A stretch of DNA of 64,000 bases, taken from positions 806,001 through 870,000 of the forward strand of contig BBYL01000007.1 in the NCBI GenBank assembly GCA_001570385.1, given 5' to 3'. How positions within the stretch are numbered: the first letter of the stretch is position 1; every line of letters starts with the position of its first letter. The notes below the pieces were generated by a model, which had not been told where the DNA came from, did no database searches, and worked only from the letters and a program-made list of their open reading frames with translations. This DNA is from Microtetraspora glauca. Lineage in GTDB: Bacteria; Actinomycetota; Actinomycetes; Streptosporangiales; Streptosporangiaceae. Below, in pieces: positions 17,757 to 26,272 of the stretch. A program made the position numbers and the translations under genes.

Positions 17757-17770
17757 ATCAAGCGCTTGAT
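17757..17770. promoter_or_regulatory. KstR2-type operator, perfect palindrome (ATCAAGCGCTTGAT)
   Basis: Perfect 14-bp palindrome that satisfies the mycobacterial KstR2 consensus AnCAAGnnCTTGnT at every fixed base. It lies in the echA19/FadD divergent promoter. Which regulator binds is inferred; no TetR gene lies next to it. Confidence 0.65.
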
Positions 17771-17807
17771 CGGCGTCGGTGGCCGGGTTAGTCTGCCCGC
17801 AACGTAC

Positions 17808-17821
17808 TAGAACCGATTCTC
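17808..17821. promoter_or_regulatory. KstR-like box, imperfect (TAGAACCGATTCTC)
   Basis: Left half TAGAAC exact, right half ATTCTC. AGAA-N4-TTCT is symmetrical. It lies 90 bp before the FadD start, next to the KstR2-type palindrome. Confidence 0.35.
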
Positions 17822-17911
17822 GTTTGTGAATCACCGGCCGACGGATGGCCGCGCCACGACGGGCGGCCTCGGGGTACGAATCGGGCGCACGGAACGCACC
17901 GGACAGGGAGC

Positions 17912-19468
17912 ATGGACATGGGCTCGCTTGGTTTCTGGAGGATCGCGCAGGCCGACCCGGACTGGATCGCCGCGGTGGACCCCGACGGCACGGAACACCG
18001 GGCGGGAGACCTGCTCGCACGGGCGAACCGCCTGGTCCACGGGCTCCGCGAGCTGGGCCTCCAGCCGGGTGACGGCATCTGCGGCCTGGTGCCCAACGGC
18101 GCGGACGGCCTGGTGCTCTATCTCGCCGCGCTGCAGGCCGGGTGGTACTACACCCCGGTCAACTGGCACCTGACCGGCCCCGAGATCGGCTACATCGTCG
18201 CCGACAGCGAGGCCAAGGCGTTCTTCGTGCACGAGCGGTACGCGGCCGAGGGCGTCAGGGGAGCCGAGGAGTCGGGCATCGCGCCGGAGCGGTGCTTCGC
18301 GTTCGGCCGGGTCGAGGGGTTCCGCCCCGTCTCCGACCTGACCGACGGCCGCCCGGACACCCTCCCCGAGAACCGCACGGCCGGCGCGACCATGCACTAC
18401 ACCTCCGGCACGACGGGCCGGCCCAAGGGAGTGCGGCGGCCGCTCAACGGCCTGGACCCGGACGACTCCGGCGAGCTGATGACGTTCCTGCTCGGGTTCT
18501 TCGGGATCACGCCGGGGCGGCCCAACGCGCACCTGGTCACCTCGCCGAGCTACCACACCGCGGTCACCCAGTTCGGCGGCACGGCCCTGCACATGGGCCA
18601 CACCCTCGTCTACATGGACAGGTGGGACCCCGAGGAGACCCTGCGGCTGTGCGAGAAGCACCGGGTGACCAACTCCCACATGGTCCCGACGCACTTCAAG
18701 CGGCTGCTGTCACTGCCCGAGGAGACGCGCCGGAAGTACGACCTGTCCTCGCTGCGCTGGATGATCCACGCCGCCGCGCCCTGCCCGGTGCCGGTCAAGC
18801 TCCAGATGCTCGAGTGGTGGGGCGACGTGATCTACGAGTACTACGCGGCCACCGAGGGCGGCGGCACGATCGCGACCCCCGAGGACTGGAAGAAGCACCC
18901 CGGCACGGTGGGCAACGCCTGGCCGATCAGCGAGATCCTCGTCGTCGACGACAACCTCGACGAGGTCCCGACCGGCACCCCCGGAACGATCTACATCAAG
19001 ATGGCCGGCGTCCGCTTCGAGTACAAGGGCGACCCCGGCAAGACCGAGGAGGGCCGGCTGCGTGACTACTTCACCGTCGGCGACATCGGCTATCTCGACG
19101 CGGACGGCTTCCTGTTCCTCTGCGACCGCAAGGCCGACCTGATCATCTCAGGCGGTGCCAACATCTACCCCGCCGAGATCGAGAACGAGCTGCTCGTCCA
19201 TCCCAAGGTCGCCGACGCGGCGGTCTTCGGCATCCCGGACGACGAGTGGGGCGAGCAGATCAAGGCCGTCGTCGAGCCCGCGCCCGGCGAGGTCCCCGGA
19301 CCCGAGCTGGCCGCCGAGATCCTCGACTCGCTCAAGGGCCGCCTGGCGAAGATGAAGTGGCCGCGGAGCATCGACTTCATCGCCGAGATGCCGCGCGAGC
19401 CGAACGGCAAGCTGCTCAAACGCAAACTCCGCGACCCCTACTGGAAGGGCAGGGACCGTGCCATCTGA
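17912..19468 (+). CDS. FadD-type acyl-CoA synthetase
   Basis: 518-residue AMP-forming ligase. It has the adenylate P-loop YTSGTTGRPKG (about 165-175), YYAATEGGG (A5-type motif, about 310), the FTVGDIGYLDADGF and CDRKADLIISGGANIYP core, and the C-terminal PNGKLLKRKLRDP with the catalytic Lys. It activates a carboxylic acid to its CoA thioester; the neighbouring genes suggest a sterol or bile-acid side-chain acid. It is not FadD3-like or FadD19-like by sequence, and the closest recalled type is the FadD4 group. The start ATG 17912 follows GGGAGC. First gene of a six-gene run ending at 24227; its end overlaps the next start by 11 bp. Confidence 0.85.
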   Translation: MDMGSLGFWRIAQADPDWIAAVDPDGTEHRAGDLLARANRLVHGLRELGLQPGDGICGLVPNGADGLVLYLAALQAGWYYTPVNWHLTGPEIGYIVADSEAKAFFVHERYAAEGVRGAEESGIAPERCFAFGRVEGFRPVSDLTDGRPDTLPENRTAGATMHYTSGTTGRPKGVRRPLNGLDPDDSGELMTFLLGFFGITPGRPNAHLVTSPSYHTAVTQFGGTALHMGHTLVYMDRWDPEETLRLCEKHRVTNSHMVPTHFKRLLSLPEETRRKYDLSSLRWMIHAAAPCPVPVKLQMLEWWGDVIYEYYAATEGGGTIATPEDWKKHPGTVGNAWPISEILVVDDNLDEVPTGTPGTIYIKMAGVRFEYKGDPGKTEEGRLRDYFTVGDIGYLDADGFLFLCDRKADLIISGGANIYPAEIENELLVHPKVADAAVFGIPDDEWGEQIKAVVEPAPGEVPGPELAAEILDSLKGRLAKMKWPRSIDFIAEMPREPNGKLLKRKLRDPYWKGRDRAI

Positions 19469-20423
19469 CGCGCCGACCGACGTGCCGACCGACGCGCGGG
19501 CCGTACCGGAGCCGCTTGAGGCGCGGCACGTCCTGGAGTTCCCCGGCGGCTACACCCGGAGCACCGGACCGGTCATCGGCCGCTTCCTCACCGAGCTGCG
19601 CGACCGGCGCATCGTCGGAGTCCGTACAGCGGCGGAGCGGGTGCTGGTGCCTCCCCTGGAGTACGACCCGGCCACCGGCGAGTCCGTGACCGGCGAGTAC
19701 GTCGAGGTCGGCCCGGCCGGAACCGTCGAGACGTGGGCCTGGGTGAGCGCGCCGCGTCCGGGTCACCCGCTCGACCGCCCGTTCGCCTGGGCGACGATCA
19801 GGCTGGACGGCGCGGACACCTCACTCGTCCACGTGGTCGACGCGGGCGGTTCCAGGGCGATGCGGACCGGGCTGCGGGTCCGGCCCCGGTGGCGGACCGA
19901 GACCTCCGGCCACATCACCGACATCGAGTGCTTCGTCCCCGAGGTCACCGTGATCACCGCGCCGGTGCGCGCGGAGTACCGCGTACGGCCGGGCCGGGCG
20001 CTCACCCGCTTCCTCGAGGGCATCCGCGACGGGGTGTTCGTCGGCGGGTACTGCGCCGGGTGCGACCAGGTCTACGTGCCCTATCGGATCTCCTGTCCGG
20101 CGTGCGGATCCGTCATCGAGGAGGAGCGCGAGGTCGCCGACACAGGGACCGTCGAGACCTTCGCGATCAACAACCTGCCCGACCCGCGCGCTCCCGAGGT
20201 GCCGTTCGTCTCCGCGTACATCCTGCTCGACGGCGCCGACATCCCGATGATCGCCCTGGTCGGCGGCATCCCCGCGCACGAGGTGCGGCAGGGCATGCGG
20301 GTGCGGGCCGTCTGGGTGCCCCCCGAGGAACGGACGATGTCCATGACGAACATCAGGTGGTTCGCCCCCACCGGCGAGCCCGACGCCGATCTCTCCGCGG
20401 GCCGGCCGGGAGGTGGGGACTGA
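19458..20423 (+). CDS. Double DUF35 OB-fold protein, partner of Ltp thiolase-fold proteins
   Basis: 321-residue protein with two DUF35-type OB-fold modules. Module 1 (about 35-160) lacks the zinc-ribbon cysteines; module 2 (about 175-300) has them as CAGC (C199, C202) and CPAC (C213, C216). DUF35 proteins bind thiolase-like enzymes and contribute an acyl-CoA channel, as in ChsH2 with Ltp2. The order DUF35-Ltp4-Ltp3 matches Rv3521-Rv3522-Rv3523 in the mycobacterial cholesterol region. GTG 19458 overlaps the FadD stop; the next gene overlaps as TGATG, so the subunits are translationally coupled and probably form one complex. Confidence 0.8.
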   Translation: MPSDAPTDVPTDARAVPEPLEARHVLEFPGGYTRSTGPVIGRFLTELRDRRIVGVRTAAERVLVPPLEYDPATGESVTGEYVEVGPAGTVETWAWVSAPRPGHPLDRPFAWATIRLDGADTSLVHVVDAGGSRAMRTGLRVRPRWRTETSGHITDIECFVPEVTVITAPVRAEYRVRPGRALTRFLEGIRDGVFVGGYCAGCDQVYVPYRISCPACGSVIEEEREVADTGTVETFAINNLPDPRAPEVPFVSAYILLDGADIPMIALVGGIPAHEVRQGMRVRAVWVPPEERTMSMTNIRWFAPTGEPDADLSAGRPGGGD

Positions 20424-21475
20424 TGCGCGAGGTCGCCATCGTGGCGTTCGCCCAGACCGTGCACACCGGCCACGACACCGGCCTGACCGAGGCCGAGATG
20501 CTGCACCCGGTGATCGAGGAGGTCCGGCGGACGACCGGGCTCACGACGTTCGGCTTCACCTGCTCCGGCTCGTGCGACTACCTGGCCGGGGCGCCGTTCT
20601 CGTTCGTCTCCGCGCTCGACGCGCTCGGCGCCTGGCCGCCGATCAGCGAGAGCCACGTCGAGATGGACGGCGCGTTCGCGCTGTACGAGGCGTGGGTGCG
20701 GTTGCAGCACGGCGACATCGACTCGGCCCTCGTCTACGGCTTCGGCAAGTCGTCGACGGGAGACCTGCGGCAGATCATGACGCTCCAGCTCGACCCGTAC
20801 TATCTCGCGCCGCTCGGCCTCGACCAGGTCTCCTACGCCGCGCTGCAGGCCGCCGCGCTCGGGGGTGACCGGGGCGCGCTGGACGAGATCGTACGGCGCA
20901 GCCGCGCCGACGGCCGGGCCAATCCCCACGCCCTCGACCTGCCCGACCCGTCAGGGGACGGGTACGAGGTCGAGCCGCTCCGGCCGTACGACATCGCGCC
21001 GATCACGGACGGCGCGGCGGCGGTCGTGCTGGCGGCGGGCGACCTGGCCAGGGAACTGGCCGAGAACCCGGCGTACATCGGCGGCATCGCCCACCGGATC
21101 GAACCGCACTATCTCGGCATGCGGGACCTGGCCAGGTCGCCGTCGGCGGCCGACGCCGCCCGCGCGGCGGGCGTCGGCAAGGGGCCGGTCGACGTGGCCG
21201 AGCTGCACGTCCAGTTCAGCCATGAGGAGATCATCCTGCGCGAGGCGCTCGAACTCCCGGAGGGCACGGTGATCAACCCGTCGGGCGGGCCGCTCGCCGC
21301 CAACCCGGTCATGGCGACCGGGCTCATCCGCGTCGGCGAGGCCGCGCGGCGGATCCTCGACGGCCGGGCGCGCCGCGCCGTGGCCCACGCCAGTTCGGGG
21401 CCCTGCCTCCAGCACAACCTCGTCACGGTGCTGGAGTCGGCTGCCGAGTCCCCGGAAGGAGCGGACCGTGGGTAA
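20423..21475 (+). CDS. ltp4: Ltp4-like thiolase-fold (lipid-transfer-type) protein
   Basis: 350-residue thiolase-superfamily protein with a short N-terminal half and the C-terminal sequence HVQFSHEEIILREAL, INPSGGPLAANPVMATG. The last motif replaces the GHP-GATG of classical thiolases, as in SCP-x/Ltp proteins. Cysteines C47 and C51 (TCSGSCDYL) are present, but whether either is a nucleophile is unclear. Mycobacterial homologues act in sterol side-chain shortening, probably as heteromeric thiolases or retro-aldolases with a DUF35 subunit. Both neighbours overlap it, so it is produced with them in fixed ratio. Confidence 0.8.
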   Translation: MREVAIVAFAQTVHTGHDTGLTEAEMLHPVIEEVRRTTGLTTFGFTCSGSCDYLAGAPFSFVSALDALGAWPPISESHVEMDGAFALYEAWVRLQHGDIDSALVYGFGKSSTGDLRQIMTLQLDPYYLAPLGLDQVSYAALQAAALGGDRGALDEIVRRSRADGRANPHALDLPDPSGDGYEVEPLRPYDIAPITDGAAAVVLAAGDLARELAENPAYIGGIAHRIEPHYLGMRDLARSPSAADAARAAGVGKGPVDVAELHVQFSHEEIILREALELPEGTVINPSGGPLAANPVMATGLIRVGEAARRILDGRARRAVAHASSGPCLQHNLVTVLESAAESPEGADRG

Positions 21476-22616
21476 CCGCTGCGCCGTCATCGGCGTCGGC
21501 CAGACGCGCTACACCACCAAGCGCAGGGACGTCTCGATCGCGGGCCTGGTCCGCGAGGCGGCGATCCGCGCGCTCGACGACGCCGGGCTGACCTTCGCGG
21601 ACATCGACGCGGTCGTCATCGGCAAGGCCCCGGACCTGTTCGAGGGCGTCATGATGCCGGAGGCGTACCTCGCGGACGCCCTCGGCGCGGCGGGCAAGCC
21701 GATGATGCGGGTGCACACGGCGGGCTCCGTCGGCGGCTCGACCGCCCTGGTGGGCGCGTCCCTGGTCCAGGGCGGCGTGCACGACCGCGTACTGGTGGTC
21801 GCGTTCGAGAAGCAGTCGGAGTCCAACGCCACCTGGGCGCTCTCCACGCATCTGCCGTTCGGAGCCTCGCTCGTCGTCGGCGCGGGCGGCTACTTCGCCC
21901 CGCACATCCGCGAGTACATGCGCAGGTCGGGGGCGCCCGACCACATCGGGGCGCTCGTCGCGGTCAAGGACCGGCGGAACGCGCTGAAGAACCCCTACGC
22001 CCACCTGCGGATCCCCGGGATCGACCGGGCGATGGTGGAGTCGACGCCGATGCTCTGGGAGCCGATCCGCTATCTGGAGACCTGCCCCTCGTCCGACGGC
22101 GCCTGCGCGATCGTGTTGTCGTCCGAGAAGGCGGTCACCGGGACGCCCGCGTGGATCCACGGCACGGCCATGCGGTCCGAGCCGCTCATGCGCGCCGGGC
22201 GGGACACCGTCAGCCCCCGGGCGGGCAAGGACTGCGCCGCCGACGTCTACCGGCAGGCCGGGATCTCCGACCCGCGCAGGGACATCGACGTCGCCGAGGT
22301 CTACGTCCCGTTCTCCTGGTACGAGCCGATGTGGCTGGAGAACCTCGGCTTCGCGCCCGAGAACGAGGGCTGGAAGCTCACCGAGGCGGGATGCACGGCA
22401 CTCGACGGCGACATCCCGTGGAACGCCTCCGGTGGCGTGCTCAGCTCCAACCCCATCGGCGCGTCCGGCCTGATCAGGTTCGCGGAGGCCGCGCTGCAGG
22501 TGCGCGGCATGGCGGGGGAGCACCAGGTCGACGGCGCCGCCACCGCCCTCGGCCACGCGTACGGCGGAGGCGCCCAGTTCTTCGCCATGTGGATCGTCGG
22601 AAGCGAGAAGCCCTAA
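21468..22616 (+). CDS. ltp3: Ltp3-like thiolase-fold (lipid-transfer-type) protein
   Basis: 382-residue thiolase-superfamily protein, close in length to mycobacterial Ltp3 (Rv3523, about 394). The usual nucleophile region reads VHTAGSVGGSTALVGA with no cysteine, so it is unlikely to be a Claisen-type thiolase on its own. The C-terminal half has EVYVPFSWYEPMWLE and NASGGVLSSNPIGASG. It may cleave by a retro-aldol route or complement the Cys-bearing Ltp4-like subunit; this is inference. GTG 21468 sits behind GGAAGGAG and overlaps the previous stop by 8 bp. Confidence 0.8.
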   Translation: MGNRCAVIGVGQTRYTTKRRDVSIAGLVREAAIRALDDAGLTFADIDAVVIGKAPDLFEGVMMPEAYLADALGAAGKPMMRVHTAGSVGGSTALVGASLVQGGVHDRVLVVAFEKQSESNATWALSTHLPFGASLVVGAGGYFAPHIREYMRRSGAPDHIGALVAVKDRRNALKNPYAHLRIPGIDRAMVESTPMLWEPIRYLETCPSSDGACAIVLSSEKAVTGTPAWIHGTAMRSEPLMRAGRDTVSPRAGKDCAADVYRQAGISDPRRDIDVAEVYVPFSWYEPMWLENLGFAPENEGWKLTEAGCTALDGDIPWNASGGVLSSNPIGASGLIRFAEAALQVRGMAGEHQVDGAATALGHAYGGGAQFFAMWIVGSEKP

Positions 22617-22637
22617 ACAGCAGGGAGAGGTCCCAGG

Positions 22638-24227
22638 ATGGAGTTCAACCACGCCGATCTGTTCGAGGGGCTCGCCGACGCGATAGGGGACCGCGTGGCC
22701 ATCGTCTGCGGCGACGAGCGGGTGACCTACGCGGAACTGGACGAACGGGCCAACCGGCTGGCCCACCACCTCGCCGCCCATGGCGTCGGGCCCGGCCACC
22801 ACGTCGGGCTCCATCTCTACAACGGGGTGGAGTACGTCGCCGGGCTGCTGGCGGCACTGAAGATCCGCGCGGTGCCGGTGAACGTCAACTACCGGTACGT
22901 CGAGTCGGAACTGCTCTATCTCTACCGCGACTCCGACATCGTCGCGCTCCTCTTCGACGTCGAGTTCGACGACCGGGTCGCGGCCGTCGCGCCGAAGGCT
23001 CCCGACCTGCGCCACCTCGTCGCGGTCGGCGGCGCGTCCCGGGTGCCCGGCGCGGTGCCGTACGGCACGGCCCTTGCCGGGAGCCCGGCCACCCGGGGCT
23101 TCTCCGCGCGCTCCGGCGACGATCTCTACATCATCTACACCGGCGGCACGACCGGCATGCCCAAGGGCGTCATGTGGCGGGTCGAGGACCTCTTCATGGC
23201 GTTCGGCGCCGGCAACCCGTACGGCGACCCGGTGGAGAATCCCGAGGCGGTGATCGAGCAGGCCAGGAACTCCGGCCCGCTGGTCATGATGGCGGCGGCG
23301 CCGCTGATGCACGGCGCGGCCCAGATGGCGACGTTCATCGCCTGGTGGTTCGGCGGGACGATCGTCTACACCCCGAAGTTCGACGCGGCCGACGTCCTGC
23401 GGGCGATCGAGCGGAACGGGGTCTTCACGATCAACATCACCGGTGACGCGATGGCCCGGCCGCTCGCCGAGGAGATCGCGGCGGGCTCCTACGATCTGTC
23501 CTCGCTCGGTGTGGTCAGCTCCACCGGCGCGATCCTGACCGGAGCGGTCCGCGACCGGCTACAGGAGATGCTCCCGAACACGATGATCCTGGACAACTTC
23601 GGCTCGACCGAGTCGGGGTACACCGCGTCGGGGGTGTCCGGCTCCTCACCCGAGTCCGGCATGAAATACCAGCCCAACACGAACTCGACGATGGCCGTGC
23701 TCGACCACACGCTCAGGCCGGTCAAGCCGGGCTCCGGCGAGATGGGCACGGTGGCCAAGAGCGGGCGGATCGCCACCGCGTACTACAAGGATCCGGAGAA
23801 GTCCGCCCAGACGTTCGTCACCGACGAGGACGGCACCCGCTGGCTGCTGACCGGCGACCTCGCCCTGGTGGAGGAGGACGGGACCATCCGCGTCTTCGGC
23901 CGGGGCTCGCAGTGCATCAACACCGGAGGGGAGAAGGTCTTCCCCGAGGAGGTCGAGGCGGTGCTCAAGGGCCACCCCGCCGTGTTCGACGCCGTGGTCA
24001 CCGGGATCCCCGACGATCGGTGGGGGTTCCGGGTGGCCGCCGTCGTCCAGCTGTACGAGGGGACCTCGCCCACGGACGAGGAGCTCGACGCCCACTGCAG
24101 GGAGCGGTTGTCCGGGTACAAGGTGCCCCGGACGTACGCCTTCGTGGACGAGATGGTCCGCTCCCCGGCGGGCAAGGCCGACTACCGGTGGGCCAAGGAG
24201 ACGGCGGCGCGGGCCGGCGTCATCTGA
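22638..24227 (+). CDS. fadD19: FadD19-like steroid-acid CoA ligase
   Basis: 529-residue AMP-forming ligase close to mycobacterial FadD19 along its whole length. Shared marks are VAIVCGDERVTYAEL near the start, NVNYRYVESEL, YTGGTTGMPKGVMW (P-loop), GDAMARPL, NFGSTESGYT, NTGGEKVFPEEVE and SPAGKADYRWAKE with the catalytic Lys. FadD19 activates the C26/C27 carboxylate of cholest-4-en-3-one acids and of C24-branched sterols, the first side-chain step. ATG 22638 follows GGGAGAGG. Last gene of the run that starts at 17912; the next gene is convergent, 11 bp away. Confidence 0.83.
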   Translation: MEFNHADLFEGLADAIGDRVAIVCGDERVTYAELDERANRLAHHLAAHGVGPGHHVGLHLYNGVEYVAGLLAALKIRAVPVNVNYRYVESELLYLYRDSDIVALLFDVEFDDRVAAVAPKAPDLRHLVAVGGASRVPGAVPYGTALAGSPATRGFSARSGDDLYIIYTGGTTGMPKGVMWRVEDLFMAFGAGNPYGDPVENPEAVIEQARNSGPLVMMAAAPLMHGAAQMATFIAWWFGGTIVYTPKFDAADVLRAIERNGVFTINITGDAMARPLAEEIAAGSYDLSSLGVVSSTGAILTGAVRDRLQEMLPNTMILDNFGSTESGYTASGVSGSSPESGMKYQPNTNSTMAVLDHTLRPVKPGSGEMGTVAKSGRIATAYYKDPEKSAQTFVTDEDGTRWLLTGDLALVEEDGTIRVFGRGSQCINTGGEKVFPEEVEAVLKGHPAVFDAVVTGIPDDRWGFRVAAVVQLYEGTSPTDEELDAHCRERLSGYKVPRTYAFVDEMVRSPAGKADYRWAKETAARAGVI

Positions 24228-24238
24228 GCCCGGCGGGG

Positions 24239-24880
24239 TCAGAGCTTCTTGGCGCTCTCACCGGCCAGGGCGGCGACGGCGCCGAGTCCCAGGTAGACGA
24301 CGCCGCTGCCGACGTCCAGCCGGCGCCGGGCCCGGGCGGAACGCCGCAGCCGCCCGGCGAGCGCCGACGAGAGCAGCGCGTACGTGCCGTCGCTGGCCAT
24401 CCCGAGCACGATCCAGACCACGCCGAGCAACACGATCTGCGGCGCGATCGGGCCGCGCGAAGGGTCGGTGAACTGCGGCAGGAAGGCCAGGAAGAAGATC
24501 GCCGTCTTGGGGTTGAGCACGTTGACCACGAACCCCTCGGTGAAGAGCCGGGTGCGGGACGCCTGCAGCAGCTCCGGGGCCTCGCCCTCCGGCGCCCGGC
24601 TCATCAGCTTTCGCACGCCGAGCCACACCAGGTAGGCCGCGCCGACGTACTTCACGATCGTGAACGCGGTCGCCGAGGCCGCGAGCAGCGCGCTGATGCC
24701 GAGCGCGGCGGCGGCGACGTGGACCACCGAGCCCGCGTGCACGCCGAGCACCGAGACCAGCCCGGCCGACCGCCCCTGGGCGACGCTGCGGGTGACGATG
24801 TAGACCACGGCGGGGCCGGGCACGATGAGAATCGCCATCGTGGCCGCCGCGAAGAGGGCGAGTGTAGTGATCTCGGGCAT
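24239..24880 (-). CDS. LysE/RhtB-family amino-acid exporter
   Basis: 213-residue membrane protein with five to six segments and the family N-terminus (LIVPGPAVVYIVTRSVAQGR), the Gly-rich LGVHAGSVVHV, YLVWLGVRKLM and FFLAFLPQFTDPSRG. Members pump amino acids or related small molecules out of the cell; the substrate is not predictable. ATG 24880 is preferred because family similarity begins there; nine extra codons upstream are open. It ends 11 bp from the convergent fadD19-like gene, with no clear terminator between them. Confidence 0.85.
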   Translation of the reverse strand: MPEITTLALFAAATMAILIVPGPAVVYIVTRSVAQGRSAGLVSVLGVHAGSVVHVAAAALGISALLAASATAFTIVKYVGAAYLVWLGVRKLMSRAPEGEAPELLQASRTRLFTEGFVVNVLNPKTAIFFLAFLPQFTDPSRGPIAPQIVLLGVVWIVLGMASDGTYALLSSALAGRLRRSARARRRLDVGSGVVYLGLGAVAALAGESAKKL

Positions 24881-24958
24881 GCAGCGGAGCTTAGACGACG
24901 GCCCCATCCCGGCGATATCGGGTTATCGGCCCTGTCCTTCGCCCCGACCCCGGCCTCC

Positions 24959-25190
24959 TCAGGCGAGGACGACTCTCGCCCGGACCCCCGGCAGATCGTC
25001 GAACGCCGCGGACGAATCCATCGTGATCACGGCTCTGGCCGTGGCCGCGGCGGTGGCGGCGATCTGCAGGTCATACGCTCCGCGTGACTTGCCCTGTCGC
25101 CGGACCTGCGCCATCAGAGGCGCATGCACACGGGCGACATCCGTCGTGTACTCCTCGACGGGGATCAGGGCGAGAACGTCTGATCTCGCG
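24959..25190 (-). pseudogene. PIN-domain (VapC-type) toxin remnant
   Basis: A minus-strand frame stopping at 24959 reads VLALIPVEEYTTDVARVHAP, then RGAYDLQIAATA, VITMDSSAAFDDLPGV and RVVLA. This is the C-terminal half of a PIN nuclease with two of its acidic residues (YDL and TMD). There is no start codon or N-terminal half: upstream the frame runs into the 3' end of the LysR gene, which it overlaps. No antitoxin gene is visible. It is too short for the automatic length cut-offs and is best read as a decayed toxin gene. Confidence 0.6.
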
Positions 25191-26169
25191 GGCGTATGGC
25201 CGCGAAGAGGGTCTCGGCGTGGCCGCCCCGGGGCTCGCCTCGCGTCAAAGCGGTCAGGAGGGCGGCGGTGGCGGGTGGGTCGGGCGGCTCGCCGTACGTC
25301 GCGGCGAACACCCGCCGGACCGACCCGGGCAGTTCGACGGCCCGGATCCCGGGGGAGCGATGCGCGGACAGCGCCAGCGTGGGGAGGACGGCGACGCCGA
25401 GCCCCGCGGCCACCATCGCCTGCACCGCGACATAGTCGTCGGTCGTGAACGAGACGCGCGGTTCGAACCCCGCGCGCGAGCAGAGGTCGAGCAGGTGGGA
25501 CCGGCAGCGGTCACACCCGGCGATCCACCGCGACGCCGCGTGCGCGCCGACGCTGCCTGCGTCGTCCGCGTGGTCCGCGTGGTCCGCGCCGACGCTGCCT
25601 GCGTCGTCCGCGTGGTCCGCGTGGTCCGCGCCGCCGATGCCCACCGGGGTGACGAGGCAGGTCGGGTCGTCGAAGAGATGCGTGAGCCGGATGCCGTCGT
25701 CCTCGGGGCCGGTCTCCTCGTAACGGAAGATCACGGCGACGTCCACGTCGCCCGCGCGGAGCATGCGCAGCGCCTCCGGCGGCTCCGCCTCGGCCAGCCG
25801 CAGGTCCAGCCCCGGATGGTCGTCAGCGAGACGTACGGCCGCCGCCGGGACGAAGGTGCCGAGAGCGGAGGGGAAGGCGGCCAGCCGCACCCGGCCGGCG
25901 CGCAGCCCGACATGGGCGGTGAGCTCCGCAGCAGCCGACTCCATCCGGCCGAGGATCTCCGCCGCGCGTTCGGCCAGCAGGCGTCCGGCCTCGGTCAGCC
26001 GGATGCCGCGCCCCACCCGCTGGACCAGTTTCGCCCCGGTCTCGGCCTCCAGCCGGGCGAGGTGGTGGCTCACCGAGGGCTGCGAATAGTGCAGCTCCCG
26101 CGCCGCCGCGGTGACGGAGCCCCGCGCCGCGACCGCGACCAGCACCCGGAGCCGTACGGGATCGAGCAT
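25165..26169 (-). CDS. LysR-family transcriptional regulator with internal duplication
   Basis: 334-residue LysR regulator. The N-terminal winged helix (about 1-60: LRVLVAVAARGSVTAAARELHYSQPSVSHHL, in parts) is intact, followed by the effector domain. In the middle of that domain a 14-residue unit, GADHADHADDAGSV, is present twice in tandem (about 181-208), matching an exact 42-bp DNA duplication. This lengthens a hinge or surface loop relative to the usual 290-310 residues. It is divergent from the dehydratase gene at 26273, the usual arrangement for a LysR target. ATG 26169. The last bases overlap a PIN-toxin remnant. Confidence 0.85.
   Translation of the reverse strand: MLDPVRLRVLVAVAARGSVTAAARELHYSQPSVSHHLARLEAETGAKLVQRVGRGIRLTEAGRLLAERAAEILGRMESAAAELTAHVGLRAGRVRLAAFPSALGTFVPAAAVRLADDHPGLDLRLAEAEPPEALRMLRAGDVDVAVIFRYEETGPEDDGIRLTHLFDDPTCLVTPVGIGGADHADHADDAGSVGADHADHADDAGSVGAHAASRWIAGCDRCRSHLLDLCSRAGFEPRVSFTTDDYVAVQAMVAAGLGVAVLPTLALSAHRSPGIRAVELPGSVRRVFAATYGEPPDPPATAALLTALTRGEPRGGHAETLFAAIRPRDQTFSP
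25549..25632. repeat. 42-bp exact tandem duplication inside LysR gene
   Basis: Units 25549-25590 and 25591-25632 are identical, and each contains a doubled 9-bp GTGGTCCGC-type subrepeat. The unit length is a multiple of three, so the frame is kept. Copy number could vary by slippage. Confidence 0.9.
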
Positions 26170-26272
26170 CTCGGCCCCCTCGCGGACTCGATGGAAATAT
26201 CAAGCGTATCTATATAAAACCGTGAAAATCTCTGTTGGACTGATGAATGCCGGTCCCGCGACCCTGGAGCGC

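Noticed and set aside
21423..23312. 629-codon minus-strand frame over ltp3 and fadD19 genes
   Set aside because: Crosses a gene boundary on the opposite strand and is Arg/Gly/Asp/Val shadow sequence.
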